Assembly: GCF_002356295.1 (NCBI RefSeq)
Contig: NZ_AP018042.1
Coordinates: 5,054,361 to 5,118,360 of the forward strand
DNA: 64,000 bases
Direction of reading: 5' to 3'
Source of the DNA: Labilibaculum antarcticum
GTDB lineage: Bacteria; Bacteroidota; Bacteroidia; Bacteroidales; Marinifilaceae
Shown here: positions 37,084 to 46,105 of the stretch, one piece after another
Layout: each line of letters opens with the position of its first letter
How positions within the stretch are numbered: position 1 is the stretch's first letter
Translations under genes and position numbers: made by a program
The notes under the pieces: generated by a model
Told to the model about the DNA's origin: nothing
Database searches by the model: none
Seen by the model: only the letters and a program-made list of their open reading frames with translations

Positions 37084-38250
37084 TTATCTAATTTTCTTGA
37101 ATGAATTATTGACAACATCCGTGAGTCGTTTAAAGACCTCGTCTTCAGTTCCTATTCCATCTACCATTTCAAATTTGTTCTGTTTGGAATAATAGGGGGA
37201 TACTTTAATGCTTCTCTTTTCAAATTGTTCTAATCGATGAATAATGATATCAGTATCATCATAAAGCCTTTTTCCAATGGTTTTTCTTCTCGAAGTTAGA
37301 CGTTTAATGGATTCAAGAGTAGAAACGTTAAGATTGATTGATGTAGTGACCGTAGAGTCGAGTTTTCGTAAAAGACCATCAAGTATGTAAGCCTGAACAA
37401 TAGTTCGGGGAAATCCTTTAAAAATAAAGCCATTGGCATCTGGATGCTTGCGGATTTGTCTTTCAATTAATCGAATCGCAATTTCATCTGGAACAATATC
37501 TCCTTTTTCAATATAGGTTTTCGCGCTTTGACCCATTTCTGTGTCTTTTTTTATTTCTTGACGCATTAAATGACCCGTTGAAATATATACTAAATTGAAT
37601 TGCTCGGCTAATTTTCTTCCTTGAGTACCTTTTCCTGATCCTGGAGGACCTAATAAAACCAAATTAATCCATGATTTTTGAAGTGTTTGATCTACAATAG
37701 CAGTCAATCGCTCAAAAATTTGATCGATACCACCCATACCTTCAATACCGTGGTATATTTCTTTTTCTTTATAGAAATTGGCAACAGGAGCTGTTTTGGT
37801 GTCATACTCTTTTAAACGAACACTTATAACTTCCTCTGTATCATCTTCTCTATCCTCCTTCTTTGCACGATCTAACAAACGACTTCGCAATTGGTCTGAA
37901 GGTACTTGCAAACTTAGCATACAGTCCAGTTTTGTATTCATCTTTAAAAGTAAACCTTCAAGAATATAGGCTTGTACTATTGTTCTAGGGAATCCATCAA
38001 AAAGAAAACCATTTACGTCAGTATTGGTTAGTATACGTTCTTCAATAATTTGAACAATAATTTCGTCGGGAACAAGTCCACCCCTTTTTATGATGTCTGT
38101 TGCCTGTAAACCAAGCTCGGTTCCTTCTGCAATCTCACTTCTTAGAATATCTCCCGTTGATATATAAGCTAGATTATATTTTTCGACAAGCATCTTTGAT
38201 TGAGTTCCTTTACCTGCGCCAGGAGGGCCAAAAAGTGCAATATTTAACAT
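37084..38250 (-). CDS. adk: Tandem double adenylate kinase
   Basis: Converts AMP and ATP to 2 ADP. The 388 residues are two adenylate kinase domains in series, where a usual Adk has about 190-215. The first has P-loop GPPGAGKGTQSKM, STGDILRSE, DGFPRTIVQAY and a DREDDTEEVISVR lid segment. The second begins near residue 193 with GPPGSGKGTQGRK, then STGHLMRQE, KGFPRTIVQAY and a weaker lid (LYDDTDIIIHR). The Asp of DGFPR, a magnesium-network residue, is Lys in the second copy, so that half may be catalytically impaired or regulatory. The two halves clearly derive from an internal duplication. No separate adk is seen in the window. Confidence 0.9.
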   Translation of the reverse strand: MLNIALFGPPGAGKGTQSKMLVEKYNLAYISTGDILRSEIAEGTELGLQATDIIKRGGLVPDEIIVQIIEERILTNTDVNGFLFDGFPRTIVQAYILEGLLLKMNTKLDCMLSLQVPSDQLRSRLLDRAKKEDREDDTEEVISVRLKEYDTKTAPVANFYKEKEIYHGIEGMGGIDQIFERLTAIVDQTLQKSWINLVLLGPPGSGKGTQGRKLAEQFNLVYISTGHLMRQEIKKDTEMGQSAKTYIEKGDIVPDEIAIRLIERQIRKHPDANGFIFKGFPRTIVQAYILDGLLRKLDSTVTTSINLNVSTLESIKRLTSRRKTIGKRLYDDTDIIIHRLEQFEKRSIKVSPYYSKQNKFEMVDGIGTEDEVFKRLTDVVNNSFKKIR

Positions 38251-38287
38251 GAACTAAGATTTATATTTGTTATGATTGTTATTGATT

Positions 38288-38295
38288 CAAAAATA
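38288..38295 (-). promoter_or_regulatory. Candidate adk minus-7 box
   Basis: On the minus strand this reads TATTTTTG, 37 bp upstream of the adk ATG. Confidence 0.45.
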
Positions 38296-38346
38296 ATAAA
38301 AATTTCATTCGTTAATAGAATTTTAATAGAATGTTCCTAAGCAGAA

Positions 38347-38721
38347 TTATTTAAGGAAAATCAGCAATGAAATTTTATAACTTTTAAAATTCGTAAAAGT
38401 GCTTAAACCCCAGCATAATAGATGTAATAAACCTAAAAATAAGAACGTAGGAAATACAGGTCCATTCCAAAAAGAATAATTGGCAATTGCGAAGAAAATA
38501 TAGCCCCAAATTAGAAGAAGACTGCCAATAAATTCAAACTTCCATACGACTATTAATCCGATAAGCATTATGACATTTGCCGAGAATAATTTAATTTCTT
38601 GTTCAGACATCATAGTTAAATCAGGAGAACCAATTTGGATAGCAAACCAAATAAAAAATAGGAATAAGAAGATCCCTAAAAAGCGCGCAATCCAGCGAAG
38701 TATGGTTATAATTAGTTTCAA
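38347..38721 (-). CDS. Small membrane protein of unknown function
   Basis: Not recognised as a named family. The 124 residues contain about four membrane segments (11-30, 47-62, 65-82, 90-110) with short loops and a basic C-terminus. The start MKLIITILRWIARFLG is a typical inner-membrane anchor. It lies alone between adk and a convergent-side gene pair; no function can be inferred. Confidence 0.65.
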   Translation of the reverse strand: MKLIITILRWIARFLGIFLFLFFIWFAIQIGSPDLTMMSEQEIKLFSANVIMLIGLIVVWKFEFIGSLLLIWGYIFFAIANYSFWNGPVFPTFLFLGLLHLLCWGLSTFTNFKSYKISLLIFLK

Positions 38722-38945
38722 TTCAAATTCTTTTTAACGATTTGGCAGGCTTTAAAGTGTGCCTTTCATCAAATATAGCCGAATTAATATTTAATTGAAA
38801 ATTACAACACGAGATATAATAAAAAAAAGACCAAAAAGTATTTAATAATTTATTTATACCTCTGGTAATAAGATGATTTAAATTGACATTCTTCTTGTAA
38901 TGTCTTATATTTTAATAAGGAAGTTATCCATTTAAATTTATCGTT

Positions 38946-39347
38946 ATGAAGGCAAACTATTTATGTCCAATTTGTAGAACCTATCTCAATGTTGGAGATC
39001 AAATTGTTATCTCGGCTAAAAATGAGAAAGGAGTTAAGGGGCTTCTATTATTTAGTATTCATTTGGGAGATTACGAAATTAATAAGCATCCTAATTTTGA
39101 TATTGAAAAGAATGAAAACCTTAGTATGTATTGTCCTTGCTGCCATAAGAGTTTAAGGTATCCAAAGGCACATAAAAATATTTTTAAAATTTTAATGCAA
39201 GACGATGAAGATCAGGAGTATGAGATTCTTTTCTCAGGAATTTATGGAGAAAGGTGCACCTATCAAATTCATGAGAAAAAAGTAAATACTTTTGGGCAAG
39301 ATGCCAGTAAATATATTAATTTCAACAACTTAATTGATATGTCTTAA
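38946..39347 (+). CDS. Putative double zinc-ribbon protein
   Basis: Not recognised. The 133 residues contain two CPxC knuckles, CPIC at residues 7-10 and CPCC near 63-66, which together could form one zinc-binding ribbon. There is no signal peptide or membrane segment, so a cytoplasmic protein is likely. The C-terminal half is charged and unassigned. The stop lies only 2 bp from the stop of the convergent TRIC-type gene. Confidence 0.65.
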   Translation: MKANYLCPICRTYLNVGDQIVISAKNEKGVKGLLLFSIHLGDYEINKHPNFDIEKNENLSMYCPCCHKSLRYPKAHKNIFKILMQDDEDQEYEILFSGIYGERCTYQIHEKKVNTFGQDASKYINFNNLIDMS

Positions 39348-39349
39348 GT

Positions 39350-39955
39350 CTAGTATTTTAAAACTGGCAGCGAAACTTTAAAGCGGATACAGATTATTCG
39401 AATAATGATTATACATGCAATGGTTATGAATTGGTTAAGAGAAGGTTCTACACCAAGGAAGTTGAGGGTGATAAAAAGAACTCCGCCAACCAAACAGGCG
39501 GTTGCGTAAATCTCTTTTCTGAAAATTAATGGAATATCATTACAAAGGGTATCTCTAATAACACCTCCCATTACAGCGGAAAATAATCCCATTATTATGG
39601 ATAAAAAGGGATGTATCCCCATGCTTAATGATTTTTCGATTCCTATTATTGTAAAGACACCAATTCCTATCGTATCAAACAAAAATAGAGTTCGTTTTAA
39701 AGTCATGATATACCTTTTAAAGAGAAATGTGAGCGCAACACCAGTCGATATAACGATTAGGTAGTTAATGTCGCTGATCCAACCAACAGGAAAATTACCA
39801 AGGATCACGTCGCGAAGAGTTCCACCACCTATCGCAGTAATAAACCCTGTAAAATAGGCCCCAAAAAGATCGAGTTTTTTATTTGCTGCAGATAATGTTC
39901 CACTGATTGTAAATACAAGAGTACCTAATAAATCTAACTCATATAAGATCGTCAT
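39350..39955 (-). CDS. TRIC/UPF0126-family membrane protein
   Basis: Predicted trimeric cation channel-like protein (E. coli YicG family). The 201 residues hold about seven membrane segments. Two internally repeated UPF0126 units are seen, with GGGTLRDVILGNFPVGW near 43 and GGVIRDTLCNDIPLIF near 130, the paired glycine-kink motif of this family. Ion selectivity is unknown. It follows maeB on the same strand after a terminator. Confidence 0.9.
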   Translation of the reverse strand: MTILYELDLLGTLVFTISGTLSAANKKLDLFGAYFTGFITAIGGGTLRDVILGNFPVGWISDINYLIVISTGVALTFLFKRYIMTLKRTLFLFDTIGIGVFTIIGIEKSLSMGIHPFLSIIMGLFSAVMGGVIRDTLCNDIPLIFRKEIYATACLVGGVLFITLNFLGVEPSLNQFITIACIIIIRIICIRFKVSLPVLKY

Positions 39956-40000
39956 AATTTAATTTTTCGCACAAAAATATGTAGTATAATTGAATAGATA

Positions 40001-40041
40001 AAAAAAAAAGGATGAGATTTTATTGAATCCCATCCTTTTTT
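40001..40041 (-). terminator. Intrinsic terminator after maeB
   Basis: On the minus strand AAAAAGGATGGGATTC pairs with GAATCTCATCCTTTTT-like sequence (the inner GGATG/CATCC and ATT arms both pair), followed by nine Ts. Confidence 0.82.
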
Positions 40042-40058
40042 ATTTGTTTTGGTGATAT

Positions 40059-42320
40059 TTATGATTGTGCGTCAACGACAGCAAATGCTGTCATATTTAT
40101 GATTTCACGAACAGAACATCCCATGGGTATAATATGAAATGGCTTTGCTGTTCCTAATAAAATCGGACCAATATTTTCATAGCCATTTAAATCCTGCATT
40201 AATTTATAGGCAATATTTCCAGAACTAAGATTTGGGAAAATAATAGTATTAACATTTTTCCCTTTAATTTTTGTAAAACCAAAAGTTTCATCTCTTAATT
40301 TTTTATCGAGAGCAAAATTTAACTGCATTTCACCATCTACAAGTAATTCAGGATGATTATTGTGTAATTTAGTGATGGCTTGATTTACTTTCACCGGACT
40401 ACCCTTTCTCACTGATCCAAAATTAGAGTACGACACCATAGCCATTACGGGCTCAATGTTAAAGGTTTTTAAGGCACGCGCAGTACTTAATGTTGTATCA
40501 ACTAATGAATCTGCTGTTGGCTCGGCATTAACTGTAGTATCAGCAAAGAAAAGGGGCCCTTTTTTGGTCATAATGATATTCATGCCAACTAAAGTTTTCA
40601 TTCCTTCCTCAATACCAATTACTTTGCTCGCAATTTTTAAGGCTTCAAAATAGCGTGTTGCATATCCTGATATAAAGGCATCTGCATCACCATTTTCAAC
40701 CATCATTGCTCCAAAATAATTACGATCGAACATTTTTTCAACAGCCTCTTTATGAGTTAATCCTTTACGACCTCTTTTTTCACACAAAACATTGGCATAA
40801 TGATTTCTTTTTCCGTCTTCCGATTGAGAACGAATATCTATAATTTCAGCACCATTGAGATCCAATTCGTTTTCTGAAACTATTCTTTTAATATTTTCAG
40901 GATTACCTAATATAATTGGTTTTGCAATTCCCTCATGAAGAACAATTTGAGCTGCTTTTAATACATTTAAGTTATTTCCTTCAGCAAAAACGACACGTTT
41001 TGGATTACTTTTAGCTTTGTCGAAAATAGTTCTAATTAATTGATTTTCTGATCCTAATCGCTGTCTTAATTCTTCAGCGTAAGCATCCCAATCGGTTATG
41101 ATTTTTCGTGCCACACCCGAATCAATAGCAGCTTTAGCAACAGCCACCGCTACGCTTGAGAGCAAACGTGGATCCAGAGCTTTAGGAATAATATAATTGC
41201 GGCCAAATACGATATTAGATTCATTATAAGCTGAGTGCACAGATTCCGGAACATATTCTTTTGCTAATTTTGCGATGGCATGAACCGAAGCAATTTTCAT
41301 CTCTTCGTTAATTGCGCTTGCTCGAACATCTAAAGCCCCTCTAAAAATGTATGGAAATCCTAAGACATTGTTAATCTGGTTGGGATAATCAGAGCGACCA
41401 GTAGCCATAATAACACCTTCTTTTGCTGATATAGCATCGTCGTAGCCAATTTCAGGATTAGGATTTGCTAATGCGAATACAATCGGATTCTCAGCCATGG
41501 TTTTAACCATTTCGGTACTTAGAATACCTGCTACTGATAATCCTAAGAACACATCTGCATCAACAATAGCTTGTTCCAAAGTATCAATATCACGATTTGT
41601 GATGAATTGCTTTTTCTGTTTATTTAAATTTGTTCTTTTACTATTGATTACACCCCGACTATCACACATCACCACATTTTCGGGTTTAACCCCTAATGCA
41701 ATATAAAGTTTGGTGCAGGATACTGCGGCAGCTCCAGCTCCATTTACAACAACCGAAACATCTTCGATTTTTTTATTGCTGATTTCCAGTGCATTGAGCA
41801 AGCCTGCGGATGTAATGATCGCTGTTCCATGCTGATCATCATGCATAACCGGAATATCCAACTCTTCTTTTAAGCGTTGTTCTATTTCGAAGCATTCAGG
41901 AGCCTTGATATCTTCCAAGTTTATTCCTCCAAAAGTTGGAGCAATTGCTTTAACTGTCTCAACAAATTTATCTATATCAGTCGCATCTACTTCGATATCG
42001 AATACGTCGATGTCGGCAAATATTTTGAAAAGTAACCCTTTTCCTTCCATCACTGGTTTACCTGCAAGAGCACCAATATTTCCTAAGCCTAAAACTGCTG
42101 TTCCATTTGAAATAACTGCAACCAGATTTCCTTTAGCAGTGTATTTGTAAGCTTTTTCAGGATCTTTCTCAATTTCCAAGCATGGCTCTGCGACTCCCGG
42201 ACTGTAAGCCAAGCCTAAATCACGTTGAGTTCTGTAAGGTTTTGTTGGTACTACTTCTATTTTACCTGGACGGCCTTCTGAGTGGTACTTTAATGCATCG
42301 GTCATACTTTTTTTGGACAT
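40059..42320 (-). CDS. maeB: NADP-dependent malic enzyme with phosphotransacetylase-like domain
   Basis: Oxidative decarboxylation of malate to pyruvate. The 753 residues combine a malic enzyme part (about 1-425) and a phosphate acetyltransferase-like part (about 430-753), the MaeB layout. Malic motifs include LAYSPGVAEPCLEI, GNIGALAGKPVMEGK, LEDIKAPECFEIE and HDDQHGTAI. The second part has RVVFAEGNN, and FADTTVNAEPTADSL. The fused domain usually confers acetyl-CoA regulation rather than activity. Monocistronic. Confidence 0.96.
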   Translation of the reverse strand: MSKKSMTDALKYHSEGRPGKIEVVPTKPYRTQRDLGLAYSPGVAEPCLEIEKDPEKAYKYTAKGNLVAVISNGTAVLGLGNIGALAGKPVMEGKGLLFKIFADIDVFDIEVDATDIDKFVETVKAIAPTFGGINLEDIKAPECFEIEQRLKEELDIPVMHDDQHGTAIITSAGLLNALEISNKKIEDVSVVVNGAGAAAVSCTKLYIALGVKPENVVMCDSRGVINSKRTNLNKQKKQFITNRDIDTLEQAIVDADVFLGLSVAGILSTEMVKTMAENPIVFALANPNPEIGYDDAISAKEGVIMATGRSDYPNQINNVLGFPYIFRGALDVRASAINEEMKIASVHAIAKLAKEYVPESVHSAYNESNIVFGRNYIIPKALDPRLLSSVAVAVAKAAIDSGVARKIITDWDAYAEELRQRLGSENQLIRTIFDKAKSNPKRVVFAEGNNLNVLKAAQIVLHEGIAKPIILGNPENIKRIVSENELDLNGAEIIDIRSQSEDGKRNHYANVLCEKRGRKGLTHKEAVEKMFDRNYFGAMMVENGDADAFISGYATRYFEALKIASKVIGIEEGMKTLVGMNIIMTKKGPLFFADTTVNAEPTADSLVDTTLSTARALKTFNIEPVMAMVSYSNFGSVRKGSPVKVNQAITKLHNNHPELLVDGEMQLNFALDKKLRDETFGFTKIKGKNVNTIIFPNLSSGNIAYKLMQDLNGYENIGPILLGTAKPFHIIPMGCSVREIINMTAFAVVDAQS

Positions 42321-42943
42321 TATTCTTAGTGTTTTGTTTAATTATTGAATCAATAGTTAACTATTTGTTGTTTCTTGATACAAAGATGGGGATTATTGTT
42401 ACATATTGATGTGCTAAACACCTCAAATCCAATAAGAAATTAGTATTTGACTGAAACTCTTTTAATTAGGAATAATTAAGAATAGAGGAATATTTCTAGA
42501 TTTATTGAGGAGGATCCAAGATGTGGATAAAAAGCTTTAATTTTTTGATATCAGAGCAAATTTTACTTAAACGGGATAAGCTTTCCCAAAATTAGAAAAA
42601 GATTCAAGATCACAGAAATATTCACTGATGCTCTACTGAATTTATCTTAAATATCTTTTATTTGTGAAGAATATGAAAATTTATTTTGAATCAGAAGCTT
42701 GTTGTCGTGTATTCTTAAATTCCTTCAGAATTGACAATTTTGATCGTGTTAATTTTCCACTCACCTATTTCAGATTTCTTTTTAAAAAGAATATGTTCTA
42801 ACAAAAAACCAGCTTTAGATTTTTTCTTATTTACACATGTAGTCTCAATAGTTTGAGTAACCGCTGGAGATATAAATATGAAGGCAAATAAAAAGGGATA
42901 CCTACGGCATCCCTTTTTAATTTATATTTCGTATAAGGAATTA
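42321..42943. other. Gene-poor stretch between maeB and a TPR gene
   Basis: 623 bp. On the minus strand 42715-42930 is an open frame without a start codon. It contains a hydrophobic run ending FLFAFIFISPAVTQ, which looks like the end of a signal peptide, then a Lys-rich segment ending KIVNSEGI and a stop. It may be a broken or trimmed small exported protein. The remainder up to maeB shows nothing recognisable. Confidence 0.4.
42889..42920 (-). terminator. Intrinsic terminator after the 243-residue TPR gene
   Basis: AAAAGGGAT and ATCCCTTTT form a 9-bp stem with a 9-nt loop, 25 bp past the stop codon. Confidence 0.82.
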
Positions 42944-43675
42944 CTATAATAATCCTTTTATTGATGCAATAGTAGAAGCAACATCTTTTCTAGTTGGAGC
43001 AATTACTTTAGCTTTGTTTAGTTCAACAATTGCTTTTTGAAAAAAAGACTTGGCTTTCGCCGATTCTGATTTGTAATTTTCAGGCTCAGTATTTGCAGTT
43101 GGAGTTGCAGCCTGCATAATTTTAGCTCCTTTGTTATAGTACAAAGTACCTAAACTAAATAATGCGTCAACTTGTAATTTTGATTTAACGTTGCCAGCTT
43201 TTTTGTACAAATCTTCAGCAACTTCAAAATTATTTGCTTTTTGAGCTTTTTGCCCTTCAAGTAAGTAATGCTTTGCAAGTGTAGAGATTAATTTTGAGTT
43301 TTTTGTTGGACAAGCAGCAATTCCAGCATTTAAAGTAGCCACCATATCATCAAATTTCTTTTGATTTTTTTGAGCAATAGCTTTGTATTTGTAAGCAGTA
43401 GAAGCTTTGTAATTTTTCTCAGCTGCCATGCCAAAATATTTTTCAGCTTTGGCATAGTCTTTTACCTTTATTGCACAATATGCGGAATTGAAAATTAATG
43501 CTGGATCTTCAACAGTATCTTCTGCCCCTAAAAATTTCTCATAACTTGCAAGAGCTGCTTTATAATTTTTTGATTTCAAAGCATCATTTCCTTCATTTTT
43601 AAATTGTGCTGCCGATTGAGCAAACACGCCAACAGCACTTAAACAAACTGCAAGAATCAGAATAATTTTTTTCAT
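42944..43675 (-). CDS. Exported TPR protein
   Basis: The 243 residues begin with a signal peptide (MKKIILILAVCLSAVGVFAQ) and contain TPR-like helices (ALKSKNYKAALASYEKFL near 33-50; KDYAKAEKYFGMAAEKN near 73-89; KANNFEVAEDLYKKAG near 147-162). It is distantly similar in design to the longer TPR protein after gyrA. Probably periplasmic; no partner is evident. Confidence 0.83.
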   Translation of the reverse strand: MKKIILILAVCLSAVGVFAQSAAQFKNEGNDALKSKNYKAALASYEKFLGAEDTVEDPALIFNSAYCAIKVKDYAKAEKYFGMAAEKNYKASTAYKYKAIAQKNQKKFDDMVATLNAGIAACPTKNSKLISTLAKHYLLEGQKAQKANNFEVAEDLYKKAGNVKSKLQVDALFSLGTLYYNKGAKIMQAATPTANTEPENYKSESAKAKSFFQKAIVELNKAKVIAPTRKDVASTIASIKGLL

Positions 43676-43826
43676 ACTAAGTAACTTTTATGATTAATTG
43701 AATAATTAATTTTATTTTTAAACAGGCCTAAAAGTAACGATTTAGAATAAAAATCAAATAGAAATAACGAAAAATTAACATTCATTATTTATTTGACCCA
43801 AAATAAATCTTTTCAGTAAATTGAAT

Positions 43827-44648
43827 TTATTCTTCCACAAAATATTCATTTTTAATTACGTAAGAATCATATTTTGTTAAGTCATTAGTTTCAATTAGTT
43901 GCTTCAGCTTATCTGTATATATTTCACCTAACTCAGAATACCTGTTCAAAAAAGGAATGAGTTCAAGAGGTTTCTCTATTGTCAATCGTTCTTGCCTAAA
44001 TTCCTTATACGCATTCACTCTAGCAATGGTTTGAAAGTAATCATTAACCGATTCTTCTATAGAAGAATAACTTCGAACATAGATATTCGTGGAATCTCGT
44101 CCAACAAAAGCCTGTATTCTATCTTCTCCTGCATTATAAGACCATATGCCAAAAACATTATTTCCTTCTTTGAAAAATCGCGATGATCCCCAACCGGACT
44201 CCAATGCTGCTTGCCCTAAAACAATGCTGGCTGCATGTGGCTTCAATCTTATTTTCAATTCAGGAATCTGATCACAATTATAGGTTTCAAACAAAGGTAA
44301 AAGAAAAATACTATCAGTTTTTCTCATAAACGGATGTTTGACTAAGCGTTTTTCAATATATTCGACCCTTTTTATTGTCTGATGTAAATCATGTTGTGAA
44401 ACTAAAATGGAAGGCAATAACATTTCTACAAATTTATCTTTCTTCTCTTCGACAGCTAATTCTCTAAGTGATATAACCTTAGTGTAAATATAAGGTATTA
44501 CTGTAGAGTCTGTTATTGCATGTATATCCTCCTTTTTCTCAATTACAGCATATTTAGGAATAACTGATACATGTTTGAACGTGACAGGTTGTGAGCAACT
44601 GGAAAGAAGAAAAATCAGACAAATAATTAAAGGGGTTATTGAGCGCAT
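43827..44648 (-). CDS. Bax-like glucosaminidase lipoprotein
   Basis: Predicted peptidoglycan hydrolase of the GH73/Bax type. The 273 residues start with a lipoprotein signal (ICLIFLLSSC, Cys near 18). The glucosaminidase domain spans about 135-245, with the catalytic-glutamate region AALESGWGSSRF, then EGNNVFGIWSYN and the Bax-like VRSYSSIEESVNDYFQTI. It should act on the cell wall from the outer membrane's inner face. No adjacent partner; transcribed toward the TPR gene. Confidence 0.9.
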   Translation of the reverse strand: MRSITPLIICLIFLLSSCSQPVTFKHVSVIPKYAVIEKKEDIHAITDSTVIPYIYTKVISLRELAVEEKKDKFVEMLLPSILVSQHDLHQTIKRVEYIEKRLVKHPFMRKTDSIFLLPLFETYNCDQIPELKIRLKPHAASIVLGQAALESGWGSSRFFKEGNNVFGIWSYNAGEDRIQAFVGRDSTNIYVRSYSSIEESVNDYFQTIARVNAYKEFRQERLTIEKPLELIPFLNRYSELGEIYTDKLKQLIETNDLTKYDSYVIKNEYFVEE

Positions 44649-44745
44649 CGCATATTATTGATAATTTAAGTGTGCTAAAATAGCAATTTCTTTCATCTAA
44701 CTGGTCTTTATTCATTTAAAATTGACCGATTATTAATGAATAAAT

Positions 44746-44780
44746 TCAAAAAAAATCAGGAACTGGCCAGTTCCTGATTA
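44746..44780 (-). terminator. Intrinsic terminator closing the cobT-cobS-cobC operon
   Basis: A perfect 26-bp palindrome centred on TGGCCA (AATCAGGAACTGG and CCAGTTCCTGATT) is followed on the minus strand by eight Ts. Confidence 0.88.
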
Positions 44781-44805
44781 GGTTATATCCGTGACTATCT
44801 GACGT

Positions 44806-45342
44806 TTACTTTGGCGTTGATAGAATGGTAATCTCCCCAAAATCAGTAGTCGGTTCATTGAAAGAGTCTTCCAGTTTAACGTTTTGCTCAATTGCCTTAA
44901 TCGTACGAATTACACCTCCATGTGTGAAAATTGCAATCTTCTTACAATCTTTTGATTTTATTTCGTTCCAAAATTCTAAAACCCGATCGCGAAGCATAAC
45001 AAATGATTCTCCATTGGAACATTTTTTATTTACAAAATCTTCCATCCAGGCCTGGAATAACGGATCTTTAATTTCGTCCCAAACTTTACCTTCCCAATCA
45101 CCAAAGTTTAATTCCATTAATCGCTTGTCCTCCAATACCTGATCGCCAAAAATATCATTTGCCAACTTTTTAGCTCTGGTTAAGGGACTTGAAATGATCA
45201 AGTCAAAATCAATATCTTTTAATTTTTCTTTTACTGCTTCCAATTCTTCAGAATAAGTTAAAGCTAAATCAACATCTTTTTGGCCATAGCAAATACCTGG
45301 TTCAATATTTACTTTTGTGTGTCTGATTAAATATATTTCCAT
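44806..45342 (-). CDS. cobC: Alpha-ribazole phosphatase
   Basis: Histidine phosphatase expected to dephosphorylate alpha-ribazole phosphate in the cobalamin nucleotide loop. The 178 residues show the RHT phosphohistidine motif (YLIRHTKVN), GQKDVDLALT, SSPLTRAKKLA and the second histidine in IFTHGGVIRTI. The superfamily is broad, but position one base after cobS in a cob operon makes the CobC assignment strong. It is the last gene before the terminator. Confidence 0.93.
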   Translation of the reverse strand: MEIYLIRHTKVNIEPGICYGQKDVDLALTYSEELEAVKEKLKDIDFDLIISSPLTRAKKLANDIFGDQVLEDKRLMELNFGDWEGKVWDEIKDPLFQAWMEDFVNKKCSNGESFVMLRDRVLEFWNEIKSKDCKKIAIFTHGGVIRTIKAIEQNVKLEDSFNEPTTDFGEITILSTPK

Positions 45343-45343
45343 C

Positions 45344-46105
45344 TTATAAAATTTGATTGATAATTACCATATAGGACAAATAAAATACGATTTCGCAAAC
45401 TTGCTGAGTTGCACCAATGCAATCGCCAGTAAAACCGCCTATCCATTTATTAAAATATCTTCCTAATAAAATTTTACTCAAATAAACAGGAATAAGAATC
45501 AGGAAAAACTTTATATTTCCTAATAATGCTAAAGGCAAAACTCCTGTAATAATTGTGAAAATTAGATTTTTTGTTGATAGTTTTTGTGAGTAATCTTTTG
45601 CTTTTGAATTTTCGGTTCGGGCATATTGGTGCGTATTTACCAAAGTAGCTGCAAACATTCTTGAAACTGAGTGTGCCGCGATTAAAATCAAAGGCAAATG
45701 AGTTGCCGAAATTGAATATTGGCAAAAGAACTTCGTCATCACCAAAAAAACAATTCCTGTTACTCCAAAAGCTCCAATTAAGGAATCCTTCATTATTTCC
45801 AGGATTCGGTCGCGTGTCCAACCTCCACCAAAGCCATCACAAAAATCCATGAATCCATCTTCGTGCAATGCACCGGTAAACAAAACAGTGAATCCCATGC
45901 TTAGCATTACTGCCAGATTGAATGGAAAAAACATATTGGCAAGATAAAACACCAAACCTGTTAATCCTCCAATAATTGCTCCCGAAATGGGAAAATATTT
46001 TATGGCCTCGTACTGATATTCCTCTTTAAATCGTGTCCATTTTGGAAATGGAACTCTTGTAAAAAAGGACAGTCCTGTAAAAAATATCTCGATTTCTTTT
46101 CTCAT
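45344..46105 (-). CDS. cobS: Adenosylcobinamide-GDP ribazoletransferase
   Basis: Joins adenosylcobinamide-GDP and alpha-ribazole to make cobalamin, in the inner membrane. The 253 residues hold about six membrane segments. Signature segments are FFTRVPFP near the N-terminus, the acidic ALHEDGFMDFCDGFGGGWTR near 80 and the C-terminal GGFTGDCIGATQQ. The start codon abuts the cobT stop with no gap. Confidence 0.96.
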   Translation of the reverse strand: MRKEIEIFFTGLSFFTRVPFPKWTRFKEEYQYEAIKYFPISGAIIGGLTGLVFYLANMFFPFNLAVMLSMGFTVLFTGALHEDGFMDFCDGFGGGWTRDRILEIMKDSLIGAFGVTGIVFLVMTKFFCQYSISATHLPLILIAAHSVSRMFAATLVNTHQYARTENSKAKDYSQKLSTKNLIFTIITGVLPLALLGNIKFFLILIPVYLSKILLGRYFNKWIGGFTGDCIGATQQVCEIVFYLSYMVIINQIL

